The notes under the pieces: generated by a model
Told to the model about the DNA's origin: nothing
Seen by the model: the letters and a program-made list of their open reading frames with translations, nothing else
The model's database searches: none
Shown: one piece after another, positions 35,786 to 44,423 of the stretch
Layout: every line of letters starts with the position of its first letter
Numbering within the stretch: the stretch's first letter is position 1
Program-made: the position numbers and the translations under genes
Source: Schaalia hyovaginalis
GTDB taxonomy: Bacteria; Actinomycetota; Actinomycetes; Actinomycetales; Actinomycetaceae
Assembly (NCBI RefSeq): GCF_014208035.1
Contig: NZ_JACHMK010000001.1
Coordinates: 620,001 to 684,000, forward strand
Length of the DNA stretch: 64,000 bases
Reading direction: 5' to 3'

Positions 35786-36955
35786 TCAGGGGGCGAACAT
35801 CGAGGCGCGCGAGGGGATGCGGTGCCGGAGGAACTCGTCGAGGAGCGCGGTGAGCTGATCGCCCTCGATGAGGAAGCCGTCGTGCCCGTGATCGGAGTGG
35901 ATCTCGCGGTAGTAGGCGCCCTTGATGCCATCGGCCATCTGCCAGACCTGCTCGGGGTAGAAGAGCCGGTCGGAGTCGACGGCGATGACGAGCGTCTGCG
36001 CGGTGACGCGCGCGAGCGCCTCCTTCACCCCGCCGCGGTCGCGGCCGATGTCGTGGGAGAGCATGGAGCGCGAGAGCGCGACGTAGGAACCGGCGTCGAA
36101 GCGGCGGACGATCTTCTCGCCGTGGTAGTCGAGGTAGGACTCCACGGCGAGGCGCCCGCCGTGGAGCGGGTCCTCCTCGCGCTGGGGGAGGCGCCCGAAG
36201 CGGGTGTCGAGCTCGGCGGGGGAGCGGTAGGTCGTATGCGCGATCTGGCGGGCGAGCGCGAGGCCCCGGGTCGGCCCCTCCGCCTCGAGGTGGTAGTCGC
36301 CGCCCCTCCAGGCGGGGTCGAGTTCGATCGCGCGGATCTGCGTGTGGGCCCAGGCGGCCTGCTCGGCCGTCGTCTGAGCCCCGGAGGCGACGACGATGAG
36401 ACGGGCGAGGCGATCGGGGAAGGAGACCGCCCATTCGATCGCGCGGTGCCCGCCGAGCGAAGCGCCGATCACCAGGCTCCAGACCTCGACGCCGAGGAGT
36501 TCGGCGAGCCGCGCCTCCGCCCGCACCTGGTCGCGCGTCGACACGACCGGGAAGCGGGAGCCCCAGGGCGCGCCGTCGGGGGCCGGCGAGGAGGGGCCGG
36601 TCGAGCCCTGGCACCCGCCGAGGACGTTCACCGCGACGACGTAGTGCGTCTCGGTGTCGATGATCCTGCCCGGGCCGACGATCTGGGGCCACCACCCCGG
36701 CGTCGCCTGTCCGGGGCCCGCCTCCCCGAGGACGTGCGCGTCGCCCGTGAGGGCGTGGAGGACGAGGACGGCGTTCGACTTCGACTCGTCGAGTTCGCCC
36801 CAGGTCTCGTAGGCGAGGCGCACCCCCGGCAGGACCGCCCCGTTCTCCAGGCGCAGGTCCCCCAGGTCGGCGAAGCGGCGCTCGCCGACGGGATCGCCCT
36901 CCTTCCAGGCGCCGCTCACCGGGGCGGCGGGGGAGGTGGAGTCGCTGGCGGACAT
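35786..36955 (-). CDS. metX: Homoserine O-acetyltransferase
   Basis: MetX acetylates (or succinylates) L-homoserine for direct sulfhydrylation to homocysteine. The 389-residue alpha/beta-hydrolase-fold protein has NAVLVLHALTGDAH, the nucleophile elbow VIGASLGGHRAIEW (about residues 147-160), and the late Asp (VIAVDSDRLFYP) and His (SDHGHDGFLIE) of the triad. ATG 36955 was chosen with GAAAGG upstream; the N-terminal MSASDSTSPAAP tail is short. It follows metY by 88 nt containing a strong hairpin, so the two are probably one operon with reduced metX readthrough. Confidence 0.95.
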   Translation of the reverse strand: MSASDSTSPAAPVSGAWKEGDPVGERRFADLGDLRLENGAVLPGVRLAYETWGELDESKSNAVLVLHALTGDAHVLGEAGPGQATPGWWPQIVGPGRIIDTETHYVVAVNVLGGCQGSTGPSSPAPDGAPWGSRFPVVSTRDQVRAEARLAELLGVEVWSLVIGASLGGHRAIEWAVSFPDRLARLIVVASGAQTTAEQAAWAHTQIRAIELDPAWRGGDYHLEAEGPTRGLALARQIAHTTYRSPAELDTRFGRLPQREEDPLHGGRLAVESYLDYHGEKIVRRFDAGSYVALSRSMLSHDIGRDRGGVKEALARVTAQTLVIAVDSDRLFYPEQVWQMADGIKGAYYREIHSDHGHDGFLIEGDQLTALLDEFLRHRIPSRASMFAP

Positions 36956-37009
36956 GGCGGGCCTTTCGCGTCGGCGGGTGCGGGGACGAGGGCGGGGCGG
37001 GTGTTCGTG

Positions 37010-37041
37010 CCCGGGGGGGCGGGCGCGCCCGCCCCCCGGGG
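37010..37041 (-). terminator. Strong GC hairpin between metY and metX
   Basis: A near-perfect palindrome (left CCCGGGGGGGCGGGC, right GCCCGCCCCCCGGGG, one bulge) begins right after the metY stop in reading direction. It lacks a T-run and may attenuate metX or protect the metY 3' end. Confidence 0.6.
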
Positions 37042-37043
37042 TC

Positions 37044-38381
37044 TTAATCGGCGCTGACGGCCTTCGCCGCGGCGAAGCCGATCTCGAGGTCGGCGAGGAT
37101 GTCGTCGATGTGCTCGATGCCGATGGAGAGGCGCACCGTCCCGGGTTCGATGCCCGCCGCCTTGAGCTCGGCGGGCGTGAGCTGGGAGTGGGTCGTCGAG
37201 GCCGGGTGGATGACGAGCGACTTCGCATCCCCGATGTTCGCCACCGTCGGGAGGAGCTCGAGCGAATCGGCGAAGGCCCTGCCGGCTTGAGCGCCGCCCG
37301 CGATCACGAAGGAGAGCAGGCCGCCGGCGCCTCGGGGGGCGTACTTCTTCTGCAGCTCGTGGTAGGGGGAGGACTCGAGGCCGGCGTAGGAGACCGATTC
37401 GACCTGCCGGTGGGCCTCGAGGTGCTTCGCGACGGCCAGGGCGTTGTCGACGTGGCGCTCGACGCGCAAGGAGAGGGTCTGGATGCCCTGCTCGATGAGG
37501 AAGGCGTTGAAGGGGGAGGTGACGGCGCCAAGGTCGCGGTTGATGAGGGTCTGGATCCGCAGGAGGAAGGCGAGGTTCGCGCCGAGCGCCCCGCCGACGC
37601 CGAGGTCCCTGGCGAAGACGAGGCCGTGGTAGGACTCGTCGGGCGTGTTGAAGAGGGGGAAGCGTTCGGGCTGGGAGGCGAAATCGAAGTTGCCGGAGTC
37701 GATGACGGCGCCGGCGATGGCGGCGCCGTGCCCTCCGAGGTACTTCGTCGCCGAGTGGACGACGATGTCGGCGCCCCATTCGATCGGGCGGACGAGGTAG
37801 GGGGTCGCGACGGTGTTGTCGACGATGAGCGGGACCCCGATCTCGTGCGCGACGGCGGCGATGGGCTCGATGTCGAAGATGTCGCCCTGCGGGTTGGGGA
37901 TCGTCTCCCCGTAGAAGGCGATGGTCTTCTCGTCGGCGAGGGCGCGCCACTGCTCGGGATCGCGGGGGTCGGCGACGAAGCGGGCCTCGATGCCGAGGCG
38001 CCCGAGCGTCGTCTTGAGGAGGGTGACCGAGCCGCCGTAGAGGGAGGGGGAGGCGATGACGTTGTTGCCGGCGGTGCCGAGCGCGAGGATCGTGAGCGCC
38101 GATGCGGATTGCCCCGAGGAGACGAGGAGTCCGCCGACCCCGCCTTCGAGGGCCGCGATGCGGTTGGCGACGGCGTCGGTCGTCGGATTGGTGAGGCGCG
38201 TGTAGATCGGTCCGAGCTCGTTGAGCGCGAAACGGGCTGCGGCCTGGTCGGCGTCCTCGAAGGCGTAGGAGGAGGTCGCGTAGATCGGCAGGGCGGTCGC
38301 GCCGGTTGCGGGATCGCGATCCCAGGCGGCGTGGATCTGCTTGGTCTCGAATTTCCAGTCGGTGGCGTTCGTCGAGGTCAT
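37044..38381 (-). CDS. metY: O-acetylhomoserine aminocarboxypropyltransferase
   Basis: MetY makes L-homocysteine from O-acetyl-L-homoserine and sulfide with PLP. The 445-residue Cys/Met-metabolism enzyme contains SSGQSASALTIL, IVDNTVATPYL and the PLP lysine in VVHSATKYLGGHG (about residue 210), with the C-terminal PASTTHSQLTP and VRLSIGIEHIDDILADL. ATG 38381 follows CTGGAGCACCCC. It is the first gene of a metYX operon behind a 198-nt leader that holds a 13-codon ORF and attenuator-like pairing (see those entries). Confidence 0.95.
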   Translation of the reverse strand: MTSTNATDWKFETKQIHAAWDRDPATGATALPIYATSSYAFEDADQAAARFALNELGPIYTRLTNPTTDAVANRIAALEGGVGGLLVSSGQSASALTILALGTAGNNVIASPSLYGGSVTLLKTTLGRLGIEARFVADPRDPEQWRALADEKTIAFYGETIPNPQGDIFDIEPIAAVAHEIGVPLIVDNTVATPYLVRPIEWGADIVVHSATKYLGGHGAAIAGAVIDSGNFDFASQPERFPLFNTPDESYHGLVFARDLGVGGALGANLAFLLRIQTLINRDLGAVTSPFNAFLIEQGIQTLSLRVERHVDNALAVAKHLEAHRQVESVSYAGLESSPYHELQKKYAPRGAGGLLSFVIAGGAQAGRAFADSLELLPTVANIGDAKSLVIHPASTTHSQLTPAELKAAGIEPGTVRLSIGIEHIDDILADLEIGFAAAKAVSAD

Positions 38382-38494
38382 GGGGTGCTCCAGTCTGATC
38401 GTGAGTGGAGCGGGGAGTGCGTGCCGGAACGGCGGCCCGGTGTCGAGCCCGGTCTCCCCGCGAGGATGCGGCATGGCCGCGGGGCTGGGGTTCT

Positions 38495-38550
38495 CGACTG
38501 CGCGTCGGCGCGGGTCGCGTGCGCTGGGGTCAGCGGCCGACGTGCAGTCG
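38495..38550 (-). promoter_or_regulatory. Attenuator-like inverted repeat in the metYX leader
   Basis: On the transcript, CGACTGCACGTCGGC (38550-38536, inside the leader ORF) can pair with GCCGACGCGCAGTCG (38509-38495) at 14 of 15 positions. A competing shorter hairpin GCCGAC/GTCGGC lies wholly inside the ORF, so the two folds exclude each other and ribosome position could choose between them. Confidence 0.55.
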
Positions 38551-38571
38551 GCTCGGCATTCGCTTGCTCAT
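38530..38571 (-). CDS. 13-residue leader peptide of metYX
   Basis: The ORF encodes MSKRMPSRLHVGR. Its ATG lies 7 nt after the -10 box TAGGCT, so it would be the very first thing read on the transcript (leaderless). The RLHV stretch recalls short actinobacterial leader peptides placed before sulfur-metabolism genes; two Met codons are present, but no Cys run. The following sequence can fold into alternative hairpins involving its codons. Assigned by context; no homologue search was possible. Confidence 0.5.
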   Translation of the reverse strand: MSKRMPSRLHVGR

Positions 38572-38578
38572 GGTGGAG

Positions 38579-38584
38579 AGCCTA
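38579..38584 (-). promoter_or_regulatory. -10 box of metYX
   Basis: TAGGCT (TANNNT) on the minus strand, 7 nt before the leader-peptide ATG and about 205 nt before metY. No clear -35 is seen. Confidence 0.5.
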
Positions 38585-38790
38585 TGGGGGAGCCCCGCGA
38601 TGGGGGAGACGGGCCGCGATGCGGACGCTTGTGACATCCGCTGCTCGGCCCGGGCGCTTCCGGCTGCTGCCTCCGGTGCGGCTCGTCGGGGACGAGGGCG
38701 GTCCTCCGGGAGGAGAGGGGATGGACGGCGCCCCGTGGTGGATGGGGCGAATGTTGCATGTGTGTCGACTGATGATCACTGTGAAACCTG

Positions 38791-38819
38791 TTGCGTATTG
38801 TCATTCGAGTGACTAGTCT
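38791..38819 (+). promoter_or_regulatory. Promoter of the NlpC/P60 hydrolase gene
   Basis: TTGCGT (38791-38796) and TAGTCT (38814-38819) are 17 bp apart; the start should fall near 38826, giving a leader of about 53 nt. Confidence 0.65.
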
Positions 38820-38878
38820 CGCCGGGAGGAGCACCGTTTTCGCGGTGCGCGCCCTTGGCCCCGACGACAGGTGGAGCA

Positions 38879-40156
38879 GTGCCCATTCCGATCACGCGGA
38901 CGAAGTCCCGGCGAGTCGCCCTCGCCGCCATCCTCGCGACTGCGGCCCTCGTCGCCCCCAATCTCGCATTCGCCGCGACCTCGGAAGCCGATATCGCCCG
39001 GGCGAAAGCCGAAGAGGAAGCGGCGAAGATGTCGGTCGCCCAGATCGAGGTGCGACTGGCCTCCGTCGCCTCCGACGCGGAAGCCGCGCGCCGGGCCGCT
39101 CAAATCGCCGCCGAGGAGCTCAACGTCGCGAGCGTCGCGCTCGATGAGGCGAAGGCGACCGCGGCGTCCGCCCAGAAGGACGCCGATAAGGCGCTGGCCG
39201 ACTTCAACGAGGGGAAGAAGGAGATCGCCTCCGTCGCCCAGACGGCCTACCGCGAGGGGGCCGCGACTCTTGACACGCTCGCCCCCTACCTCAACGCCGA
39301 TGGCCTGAGGACCGTCGAGACGAAGCAGACCTCGCTCGCGACCTTCTCCAACTCCGCCGACGCGAAGATGCAGCGCGTCGCCGCGCTCGAACAGGTCGCC
39401 TCCGTCATGCAGAAGGCGGCCGATGAGGCGGTCGCCGCTCAGGAGAGCGCCACGCAGAAGGTCGCTCAGCGCGCAGAAGCAGCCGAGAACGCCGCCCGCA
39501 ATGCGCTCACCCTGGAGGAGACGACTGCTGCGGAGAAGGAGGCGTACATCGCCGAACTCGCCAAGAAGCAGAACACGACCGTCGAACTCATCCAGGCCCG
39601 CGCGGCCGAACTGGAAGCGCAGCGCCAGGCCGCGGCTGAAGCCGCAGCGCGCGCAGCCGCGGAGCGCGCGGCGCAGCAGGCGGCCGCTGAAGAGGCCGCG
39701 GCGCAAGCGGCGACCCCGGCCCCCGCGCCGACGCCCACATGGACTCCCGCGCCCGCACCGACCCCGGCACCGGCTCCCGCCCCCGCGGGCTCCGGGCGCG
39801 GAGCGGCGGCGGTGGCCGCGGCTCGCACCTTCCTCGGCATCCCCTACGTGTGGGGCGGCACCTCCTACGCGGGCGTCGACTGCTCCGGCCTCGTCCTCCT
39901 CGCCTGGGGCCAGGCGGGAGTGTCCCTCCCGCGCGTCGCCTCCTCGCAGTACGGAGTCGGTGCGAAGGTCTCGATCAACGCCCTCGAACCGGGCGACCTC
40001 GTCTTCTGGAGTTCGAACGGAACCCAGTGGGGGATCTACCACGTCGCCATGTACATCGGCGGCGGGCAGATCATCGAAGCCCCCTATCCGGGCGCGAGCG
40101 TCCACGTCGCCCCGCTCTACTGGAACGGGCTCATGCCCTTCGGCACGAGGCTCTGA
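38879..40156 (+). CDS. Secreted NlpC/P60 peptidoglycan hydrolase with coiled coil (RipA/PcsB-like)
   Basis: The 425-residue protein has a signal peptide (LAAILATAALVAPNLAFA, cleavage near residue 32), a long Ala/Glu-rich coiled coil (about 35-265), a Pro/Ala linker (PAPTPTWTPAPAPTPAPAPA) and a C-terminal NlpC/P60 domain of about 110 residues. The catalytic Cys is in GVDCSGLVLLAWGQAG and the His in IYHVAMYIGGG. It would cut stem peptides during cell separation, activated through the coiled coil. GTG 38879 is preferred; TTG 38855 would add eight residues. A strong bidirectional terminator follows. Confidence 0.9.
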   Translation: MPIPITRTKSRRVALAAILATAALVAPNLAFAATSEADIARAKAEEEAAKMSVAQIEVRLASVASDAEAARRAAQIAAEELNVASVALDEAKATAASAQKDADKALADFNEGKKEIASVAQTAYREGAATLDTLAPYLNADGLRTVETKQTSLATFSNSADAKMQRVAALEQVASVMQKAADEAVAAQESATQKVAQRAEAAENAARNALTLEETTAAEKEAYIAELAKKQNTTVELIQARAAELEAQRQAAAEAAARAAAERAAQQAAAEEAAAQAATPAPAPTPTWTPAPAPTPAPAPAPAGSGRGAAAVAAARTFLGIPYVWGGTSYAGVDCSGLVLLAWGQAGVSLPRVASSQYGVGAKVSINALEPGDLVFWSSNGTQWGIYHVAMYIGGGQIIEAPYPGASVHVAPLYWNGLMPFGTRL

Positions 40157-40188
40157 CCCGGCCTGCGCCGCTCATCGGCCGAAGCTGA

Positions 40189-40232
40189 AACGCCTGTGGG
40201 GGCGGTTCTTCAGAACCGCCCCCACAGGCGTT
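40189..40232. terminator. Bidirectional terminator between the wall hydrolase and ppa
   Basis: A 21-bp perfect inverted repeat (40189-40209 with 40212-40232, arms beginning AACGCCTGTGGGGGCGG) lies between convergent genes and ends in TT on one side and AA on the other. Confidence 0.88.
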
Positions 40233-40240
40233 CCGCCATA

Positions 40241-40277
40241 TCGGGGGCCTCGCGACGCGCAGCCGCGAGGCCCCCGA
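40241..40277. terminator. Second hairpin near the ppa 3' end
   Basis: Perfect 14-bp arms TCGGGGGCCTCGCG (40241-40254) and its complement (40264-40277) with a 9-nt loop lie 28 nt past the ppa stop in the minus direction. Probably acts with the neighbouring 21-bp hairpin. Confidence 0.65.
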
Positions 40278-40304
40278 TGACGCGGGTGCTTCCGATCCCG
40301 GAAC

Positions 40305-40811
40305 TCAGCCCTCGCGGTGCTTGGCCGCCTCGTGCTCCTTGAGGCGCTCGTAGGAGCGGCGGATCTCCGCCTCGGCCTCCTCGCGACCGACCCAGTGCGC
40401 ACCCTCGACCGACTTGCCGGGCTCGAGGTCCTTGTAAACCTCGAAGAAGTGCTGGATCTCGAGGCGGTGGAACTCCGAGACGTCCTCGATCTCCGTGCGC
40501 CACGAGGCCCGCTGGTCCGAAGCCGGCACGCAGAGCACCTTGTCGTCGCCGCCCTTCTCATCGGCCATGCGGAACATGCCGAGCGCCCGGCAGCGGATCA
40601 CGCAGCCCGGGAAGGTCGGCTCCTCCAGCAGGACGAGCGCGTCGAGCGGGTCGCCGTCCTCGCCGAGGGTGTCGTCGATGAAGCCGTAGTCGTCCGGGTA
40701 GCGGGTCGAGGTGAAGAGCATGCGATCCAGGCGGATGCGGCCCGTCTCATGGTCGATCTCGTACTTGTTCCGATTCCCCTTGGGGATCTCGATCGTGACA
40801 TCGAATTCCAC
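40305..40811 (-). CDS. ppa: Inorganic pyrophosphatase
   Basis: The 168-residue family I pyrophosphatase hydrolyses PPi in the cytosol. It has [17 protein letters not shown] (about residues 7-23) and the signature [20 protein letters not shown] with the D-x-D-P-x-D metal site (about 40-60), and the late [14 protein letters not shown]. The start is GTG 40811 with AAGGAGG close upstream; the frame opens far earlier but that overlaps the divergent dacB. With a PPi-linked dikinase also in the window, PPi turnover matters in this organism. Confidence 0.95.
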   Translation of the reverse strand: MEFDVTIEIPKGNRNKYEIDHETGRIRLDRMLFTSTRYPDDYGFIDDTLGEDGDPLDALVLLEEPTFPGCVIRCRALGMFRMADEKGGDDKVLCVPASDQRASWRTEIEDVSEFHRLEIQHFFEVYKDLEPGKSVEGAHWVGREEAEAEIRRSYERLKEHEAAKHREG

Positions 40812-40910
40812 CGCGTCCTCCTTGTTCTGGCCCGCGGAGCGCGGGTGTCGGATCAGTCCATTCGTGCCTGTGCCGCTAGTGTGTTGGTGATGAACCCCGG
40901 AAGGAGGCCC

Positions 40911-42287
40911 ATGCGGCGCAGAACTGCTGGTGCGATTGTAGGCACTTCGGTCCTCGCTCTGGGACTTATGGGGTATGGCGCGGCTGACTTCGCGGGTAAG
41001 GTCCCGGGTTTCCTCTCGCCTTCCCGGGCCCCGGTCCTGAGCGCCCCGCCCGCCTTCCCGAAGGCCTCGCCCCTCGAAGGCGCGGGGATGAGGATCCCCG
41101 AGGGGACCCCCGTCGATCCGGGGACGATCGCCCCGCTCTGGACGCCCGTTCGTGAAGCCGCGGCCGGCGGCGGCTGGTCCTCGTGGGGCGTCGTCCTCGA
41201 CGCGGCAACGGGCGAAGTGCTCTTCGAGGAGGCCGCAGCGGACGCGCATACTCCCGCATCGACCGCGAAGACGCTGACCGCATTTGCGGCCCTGAGCTCA
41301 CTGAACCCCTCGGACGTCCTGTCGACCTCGCTCCTCGCTTCGGGATCATCACTGCACCTGACCTCCGAGGGCGACCTCCTCCTGGGCAGCGGGGCGTCCG
41401 ACCCCGATTCCGTTCCCGGGCGCGCGGGCATCGCCGACCTCGCGCAGAAGGCCGCCGCCGCCCTGAGCGCAGCGGGAGTCTCCTCGGCGAGCCTGTCATG
41501 GGACGCCCCGCCCTTCGCGGGCGAGGACCGCCTGAGCGCGCTCATCGCCCAGGAGACCCGCGACTACGTCGGGCCGACGGCCTCCATGGCGATCGGGGCG
41601 GGCCGTGCGGGCGATTCGGACGTCGGATTCCTCGACGACCCCGCCCGCGCAGTCGCCGCGACCCTCGCTAAGGCCCTCGCCGCGCACGGCGTCGCGGTGA
41701 GCCTGACGGGTCCGGCGCCGACGCCCGAGGGATTCGAAACGCTCGCCACGATCGAATCGGCGACGGTCGCCGAACAGCTCCGCTGGATGCTCCACACCTC
41801 GGACAACACCCTGGCCGAGCAGTACTGCCGCCTCGCGGCCCGCGCCGGCGGCGCCGAGCCCTCCTTCGACGGGGCGACCGCATTCATCCGTCAGACCCTG
41901 GAGGGCGCGGGCGTATCAACCGGGGGCCTCGCCCTTGAGGACTGCTCGGGACTGTCGACCAACGATCGGGTGAGCGGGAGAACCCTCGCCGAAGCGCTGC
42001 GGACGGCGGCAGCATCCGCCGGCGCCCTTGCGGATCTCCCGCGCTCCCTGCCCTGGGCGGGCCTGAACGGCACGATGACGACGCGGATGCTCGAGGGCCC
42101 GGCCTTCGCGAATGCGCAGGCGAAGACCGGGTCCCTCGGAGCGGTGTCGAGCCTTGCGGGGATCGTTGAAACGACGACGGGCCGTCTCCTGGTCTTCGCA
42201 GTGGGCGCGGACGGCGTTCCCGATCAGGGCGCCGCATCGACGAGGCCGATCCTGGACGGCTTCATCGCCTCGCTCGCGGCCCTGTGA
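40911..42287 (+). CDS. dacB: D-alanyl-D-alanine carboxypeptidase/endopeptidase (PBP4, family S13)
   Basis: The 458-residue protein has an N-terminal signal or anchor ([16 protein letters not shown]) and the S13 penicillin-binding fold: S-x-x-K in [12 protein letters not shown] (about residue 115), S-x-N in [10 protein letters not shown] (about 296) and K-T-G in AKTGSLGAV (about 405). It would trim or cut peptidoglycan cross-links outside the membrane. ATG 40911 has GGAAGGAGG 3-6 nt upstream; ATG 40890 lies 7 nt after a -10-like TAGTGT and would be a leaderless start adding seven residues, so the start is open. The order ppa-dacB-(DUF2342)-tilS-hpt-ftsH is typical for actinobacteria. Confidence 0.92.
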   Translation: MRRRTAGAIVGTSVLALGLMGYGAADFAGKVPGFLSPSRAPVLSAPPAFPKASPLEGAGMRIPEGTPVDPGTIAPLWTPVREAAAGGGWSSWGVVLDAATGEVLFEEAAADAHTPASTAKTLTAFAALSSLNPSDVLSTSLLASGSSLHLTSEGDLLLGSGASDPDSVPGRAGIADLAQKAAAALSAAGVSSASLSWDAPPFAGEDRLSALIAQETRDYVGPTASMAIGAGRAGDSDVGFLDDPARAVAATLAKALAAHGVAVSLTGPAPTPEGFETLATIESATVAEQLRWMLHTSDNTLAEQYCRLAARAGGAEPSFDGATAFIRQTLEGAGVSTGGLALEDCSGLSTNDRVSGRTLAEALRTAAASAGALADLPRSLPWAGLNGTMTTRMLEGPAFANAQAKTGSLGAVSSLAGIVETTTGRLLVFAVGADGVPDQGAASTRPILDGFIASLAAL

Positions 42288-42404
42288 CCGCCCCTCCGGG
42301 CCGCAGCGAGCCCGGAGCGACGGCCGGCCGACCGGGTCCGCTGGACGGCCGGCGGCCTCCCGGAATCCTCAAGCGCACGGGTGCCGCGCCCAGCCCGCGC
42401 TTTG

Positions 42405-42410
42405 TAAGCT
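42405..42410 (+). promoter_or_regulatory. -10 box 6 nt before the DUF2342-like gene (leaderless)
   Basis: TAAGCT fits TANNNT and ends exactly 6 nt before ATG 42417. It would start the tilS-side transcript. Confidence 0.5.
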
Positions 42411-42416
42411 AGGGCC

Positions 42417-43223
42417 ATGCCGATCCCGATGACCACAACCGCCATGGCCAAGGCCATGAACGCCGTGTCGTACGCGGGGCCGCAGACCTCGCCCGCCTCG
42501 GCATCAGGCATGTCGAAGCGCCTCCTTAGGGCCGCTGCGTGGTCCGCTCCGCGGCTCACGGGCCTCTCCGGCCTCGACGAGGCCGACCTCGTCGCGGACT
42601 CCAGGGTCGTCCTGCTCGATCGGCACGCCCTCGCGATCCGCCTGGCGCGCATCCTGGATGCGGCGGCCCCCCTCGAGTCCGTCGACCATGCCCGCAAGCG
42701 CCTGCGCGTCCTGCGCCTCGTCGCCACGCGCGCGACGGGCCTGTGGGACCCCTCGACGCGCACGCGGATCCTGGTGCCGCCGAACGCCCTGGCCGCCGCG
42801 CACCGCTATTCGCTGGATCAAGCGGATTGGTCGAAGTGGGTGGCCCTGAGGACGGGACTGCTCGGCGCGCTCGTCCTGCGCGCCCCCTTCCTCGTCGACC
42901 CCGGTGCGAGGGTCGAATCCCTGCTGGAGCGACTGGTGCTGGCCGAGGCCCTCGTCGACGCGATGATGGCGTCGATCACCCCGGCTCGCCTGCCTTCCGT
43001 GGAATGGCTCCGCCACCACGGGCCCTCCCCCTCGCTCGCGGGCTCCGTGGCGACGAGGATCGGGGTGTCGAGCCCCCTCCTGGATGAGCGCCACCGGATC
43101 CCCTCCTTCGCCCTCGACGTCGTGCGCTCCGGGCGGCTCGATCTCCTGCTCGCGGCCCCCGAGAAGCTGCCCGACGCGGCCGAACTCGTCCGGCCCGATG
43201 CTTGGGCCGCGCGTGCCTCCTGA
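42417..43223 (+). CDS. DUF2342-like protein lacking the zinc-binding motif
   Basis: The 268-residue protein occupies the place, between dacB and tilS, where actinobacteria normally encode the DUF2342 'zinc-dependent metalloprotease/F420-associated' protein. The start (RVVLLDRHALAIRLARIL), the middle (RILVPPNALAA, DWSKWVALRTGLLGALVLRA) and the end (APEKLPDAAELVRPDAW) line up with that family from memory, but where members have an H-E-x-x-H stretch after W-V-x-L this one reads RTGLLG. It is shorter than usual and has no HExxH anywhere, so it is probably a non-catalytic derivative. Start ATG 42417 is leaderless-like. It overlaps tilS by 11 nt. Confidence 0.65.
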   Translation: MPIPMTTTAMAKAMNAVSYAGPQTSPASASGMSKRLLRAAAWSAPRLTGLSGLDEADLVADSRVVLLDRHALAIRLARILDAAAPLESVDHARKRLRVLRLVATRATGLWDPSTRTRILVPPNALAAAHRYSLDQADWSKWVALRTGLLGALVLRAPFLVDPGARVESLLERLVLAEALVDAMMASITPARLPSVEWLRHHGPSPSLAGSVATRIGVSSPLLDERHRIPSFALDVVRSGRLDLLLAAPEKLPDAAELVRPDAWAARAS

Positions 43224-44289
43224 ATCCCCGGCGTCCCGGATCGTCGGCCCGAATCCGCGCGGTGCGATCGGGAGGGTCTCGCTCGCCGTCCGCCGAGCGC
43301 TGAAAGGCTGCGCCGCAGGGGGGAGTGCGGTGGTCGCCCTGTCCGGCGGCGCGGATTCCCTCGCGCTCGCGCTCGCGGTCATCGACGCGGGGACGAGGGC
43401 CGGGCTGCGCGTCGTCACGGTGACCGTGGATCACGCCCTCAGGCCCGATTCCGCTCGTGAAGCCGCCCGGGCCGCCGAGATCGCCGAGCGGCTCGGCGCA
43501 CGGGCCAGGGTGGTTCGCGTCGAGGTCGGGGATGAGGGCGGGCCCGAGGGGGCCGCCCGCTCGGCGCGCTTGGCCGCCCTTTCGCAGTGCGCCCGCGACG
43601 AGGGCGCGCCGGTCCTGCTCGGCCACACCATGGACGATCAGGCGGAGACGGTGCTGCTCAGGCTCGCTCGCGGTTCCGGCGCCTCGAGCCTGAGGGCGAT
43701 GAGCGCCGACACCACCGATGAAGACGGCGTCCGATGGATCCGGCCGCTGCTCGGGGTGCGCCGGGCCGACACCCGGGGGGCGTGCGCGCAAGCGGGCCTG
43801 ACATGGATCGAGGACCCGTCGAACGAGCCCGAGGGCCCCTGGCGCGCCGAAGACGGTTCGCCCCTGCGCAGGGCGGCCGTGCGTGCGCGCGCGATCCCGA
43901 TGCTCGCCGAGGCTCTCAGGATCGATCCGATCCCCGCACTGGCCAGAAGCGCTGAGCTCGCTTCACGGGACGACGAGGCGCTCGAGCTGTGGGCGTCCCG
44001 GGAGTGGGAGCGGGCCAGGCGCGTGCTCCGCGCCGTCGACGCTAAAGCGCCCGCCCTGTCGCTTCACGCCCTCGAAGGCCTTCCCCGTGCCGTGCGGACC
44101 CGGATCGAACGCCGCTTCGCCCTCGAAGCCGGAGCGAGGCCCTCGGCGCTGTCCTCCATCCACATCGACGCCCTCGACGCGCTCGTGACCGACTGGCACG
44201 GCCAGGGGCCGCTGGACCTGCCGGGGGTCATGGTGAAGCGGACGCGCGACCCCCGGGGCCTGCCCGTCCTCGTGGCCGTGCGCACCTGA
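43213..44289 (+). CDS. tilS: tRNA(Ile)-lysidine synthetase
   Basis: TilS modifies C34 of the tRNA(Ile) CAU anticodon to lysidine, letting it read AUA. The 358-residue protein has the ATP-pyrophosphatase P-loop ALSGGADSLALA (about residue 43), VTVDHALRPDSAREA and LLGHTMDDQAETVLLRLARG with the DDQ motif, then WIEDPSNEP and a C-terminal substrate domain. GTG 43213 or ATG 43198 can start it; both overlap the DUF2342-like gene and neither has a good ribosome site, consistent with translational coupling. It precedes hpt by 134 nt. Confidence 0.93.
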   Translation: MPPESPASRIVGPNPRGAIGRVSLAVRRALKGCAAGGSAVVALSGGADSLALALAVIDAGTRAGLRVVTVTVDHALRPDSAREAARAAEIAERLGARARVVRVEVGDEGGPEGAARSARLAALSQCARDEGAPVLLGHTMDDQAETVLLRLARGSGASSLRAMSADTTDEDGVRWIRPLLGVRRADTRGACAQAGLTWIEDPSNEPEGPWRAEDGSPLRRAAVRARAIPMLAEALRIDPIPALARSAELASRDDEALELWASREWERARRVLRAVDAKAPALSLHALEGLPRAVRTRIERRFALEAGARPSALSSIHIDALDALVTDWHGQGPLDLPGVMVKRTRDPRGLPVLVAVRT

Positions 44290-44423
44290 GGCGCCGCGCG
44301 GCGCGTCCGGGCCCGCTCCGCGCCCCGGGAGGGGGCCTCGCGTCGCCCCCGTGCGGGCAAGTGTGGCAGTCTTGACCGTAGGGCCCTCGTGATGAGGGCG
44401 CACGACCGGAAAGAGGGGACCGC

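Larger units (their letters stand above)
38382..38878. other. metY / NlpC-P60 divergent intergenic region
   Basis: It holds the metYX leader (38382-38571), the metYX -10 box, a palindrome-like GCGGATG/CGTCCGC (minus strand, about 38621-38641), and the promoter of the wall hydrolase gene (38791-38819). No other gene is supported. A SAM riboswitch core was looked for and not found. Confidence 0.6.

Noticed and set aside
38382..38600. SAM riboswitch upstream of metY
   Set aside because: The conserved SAM-I/SAM-IV core (GCCGGCAACC-type junction) was not found; leader ORF and hairpins fit the region better.
38820..38879. c-di-AMP (ydaO) riboswitch before the NlpC/P60 gene
   Set aside because: The predicted leader is only about 50 nt, too short for that riboswitch.
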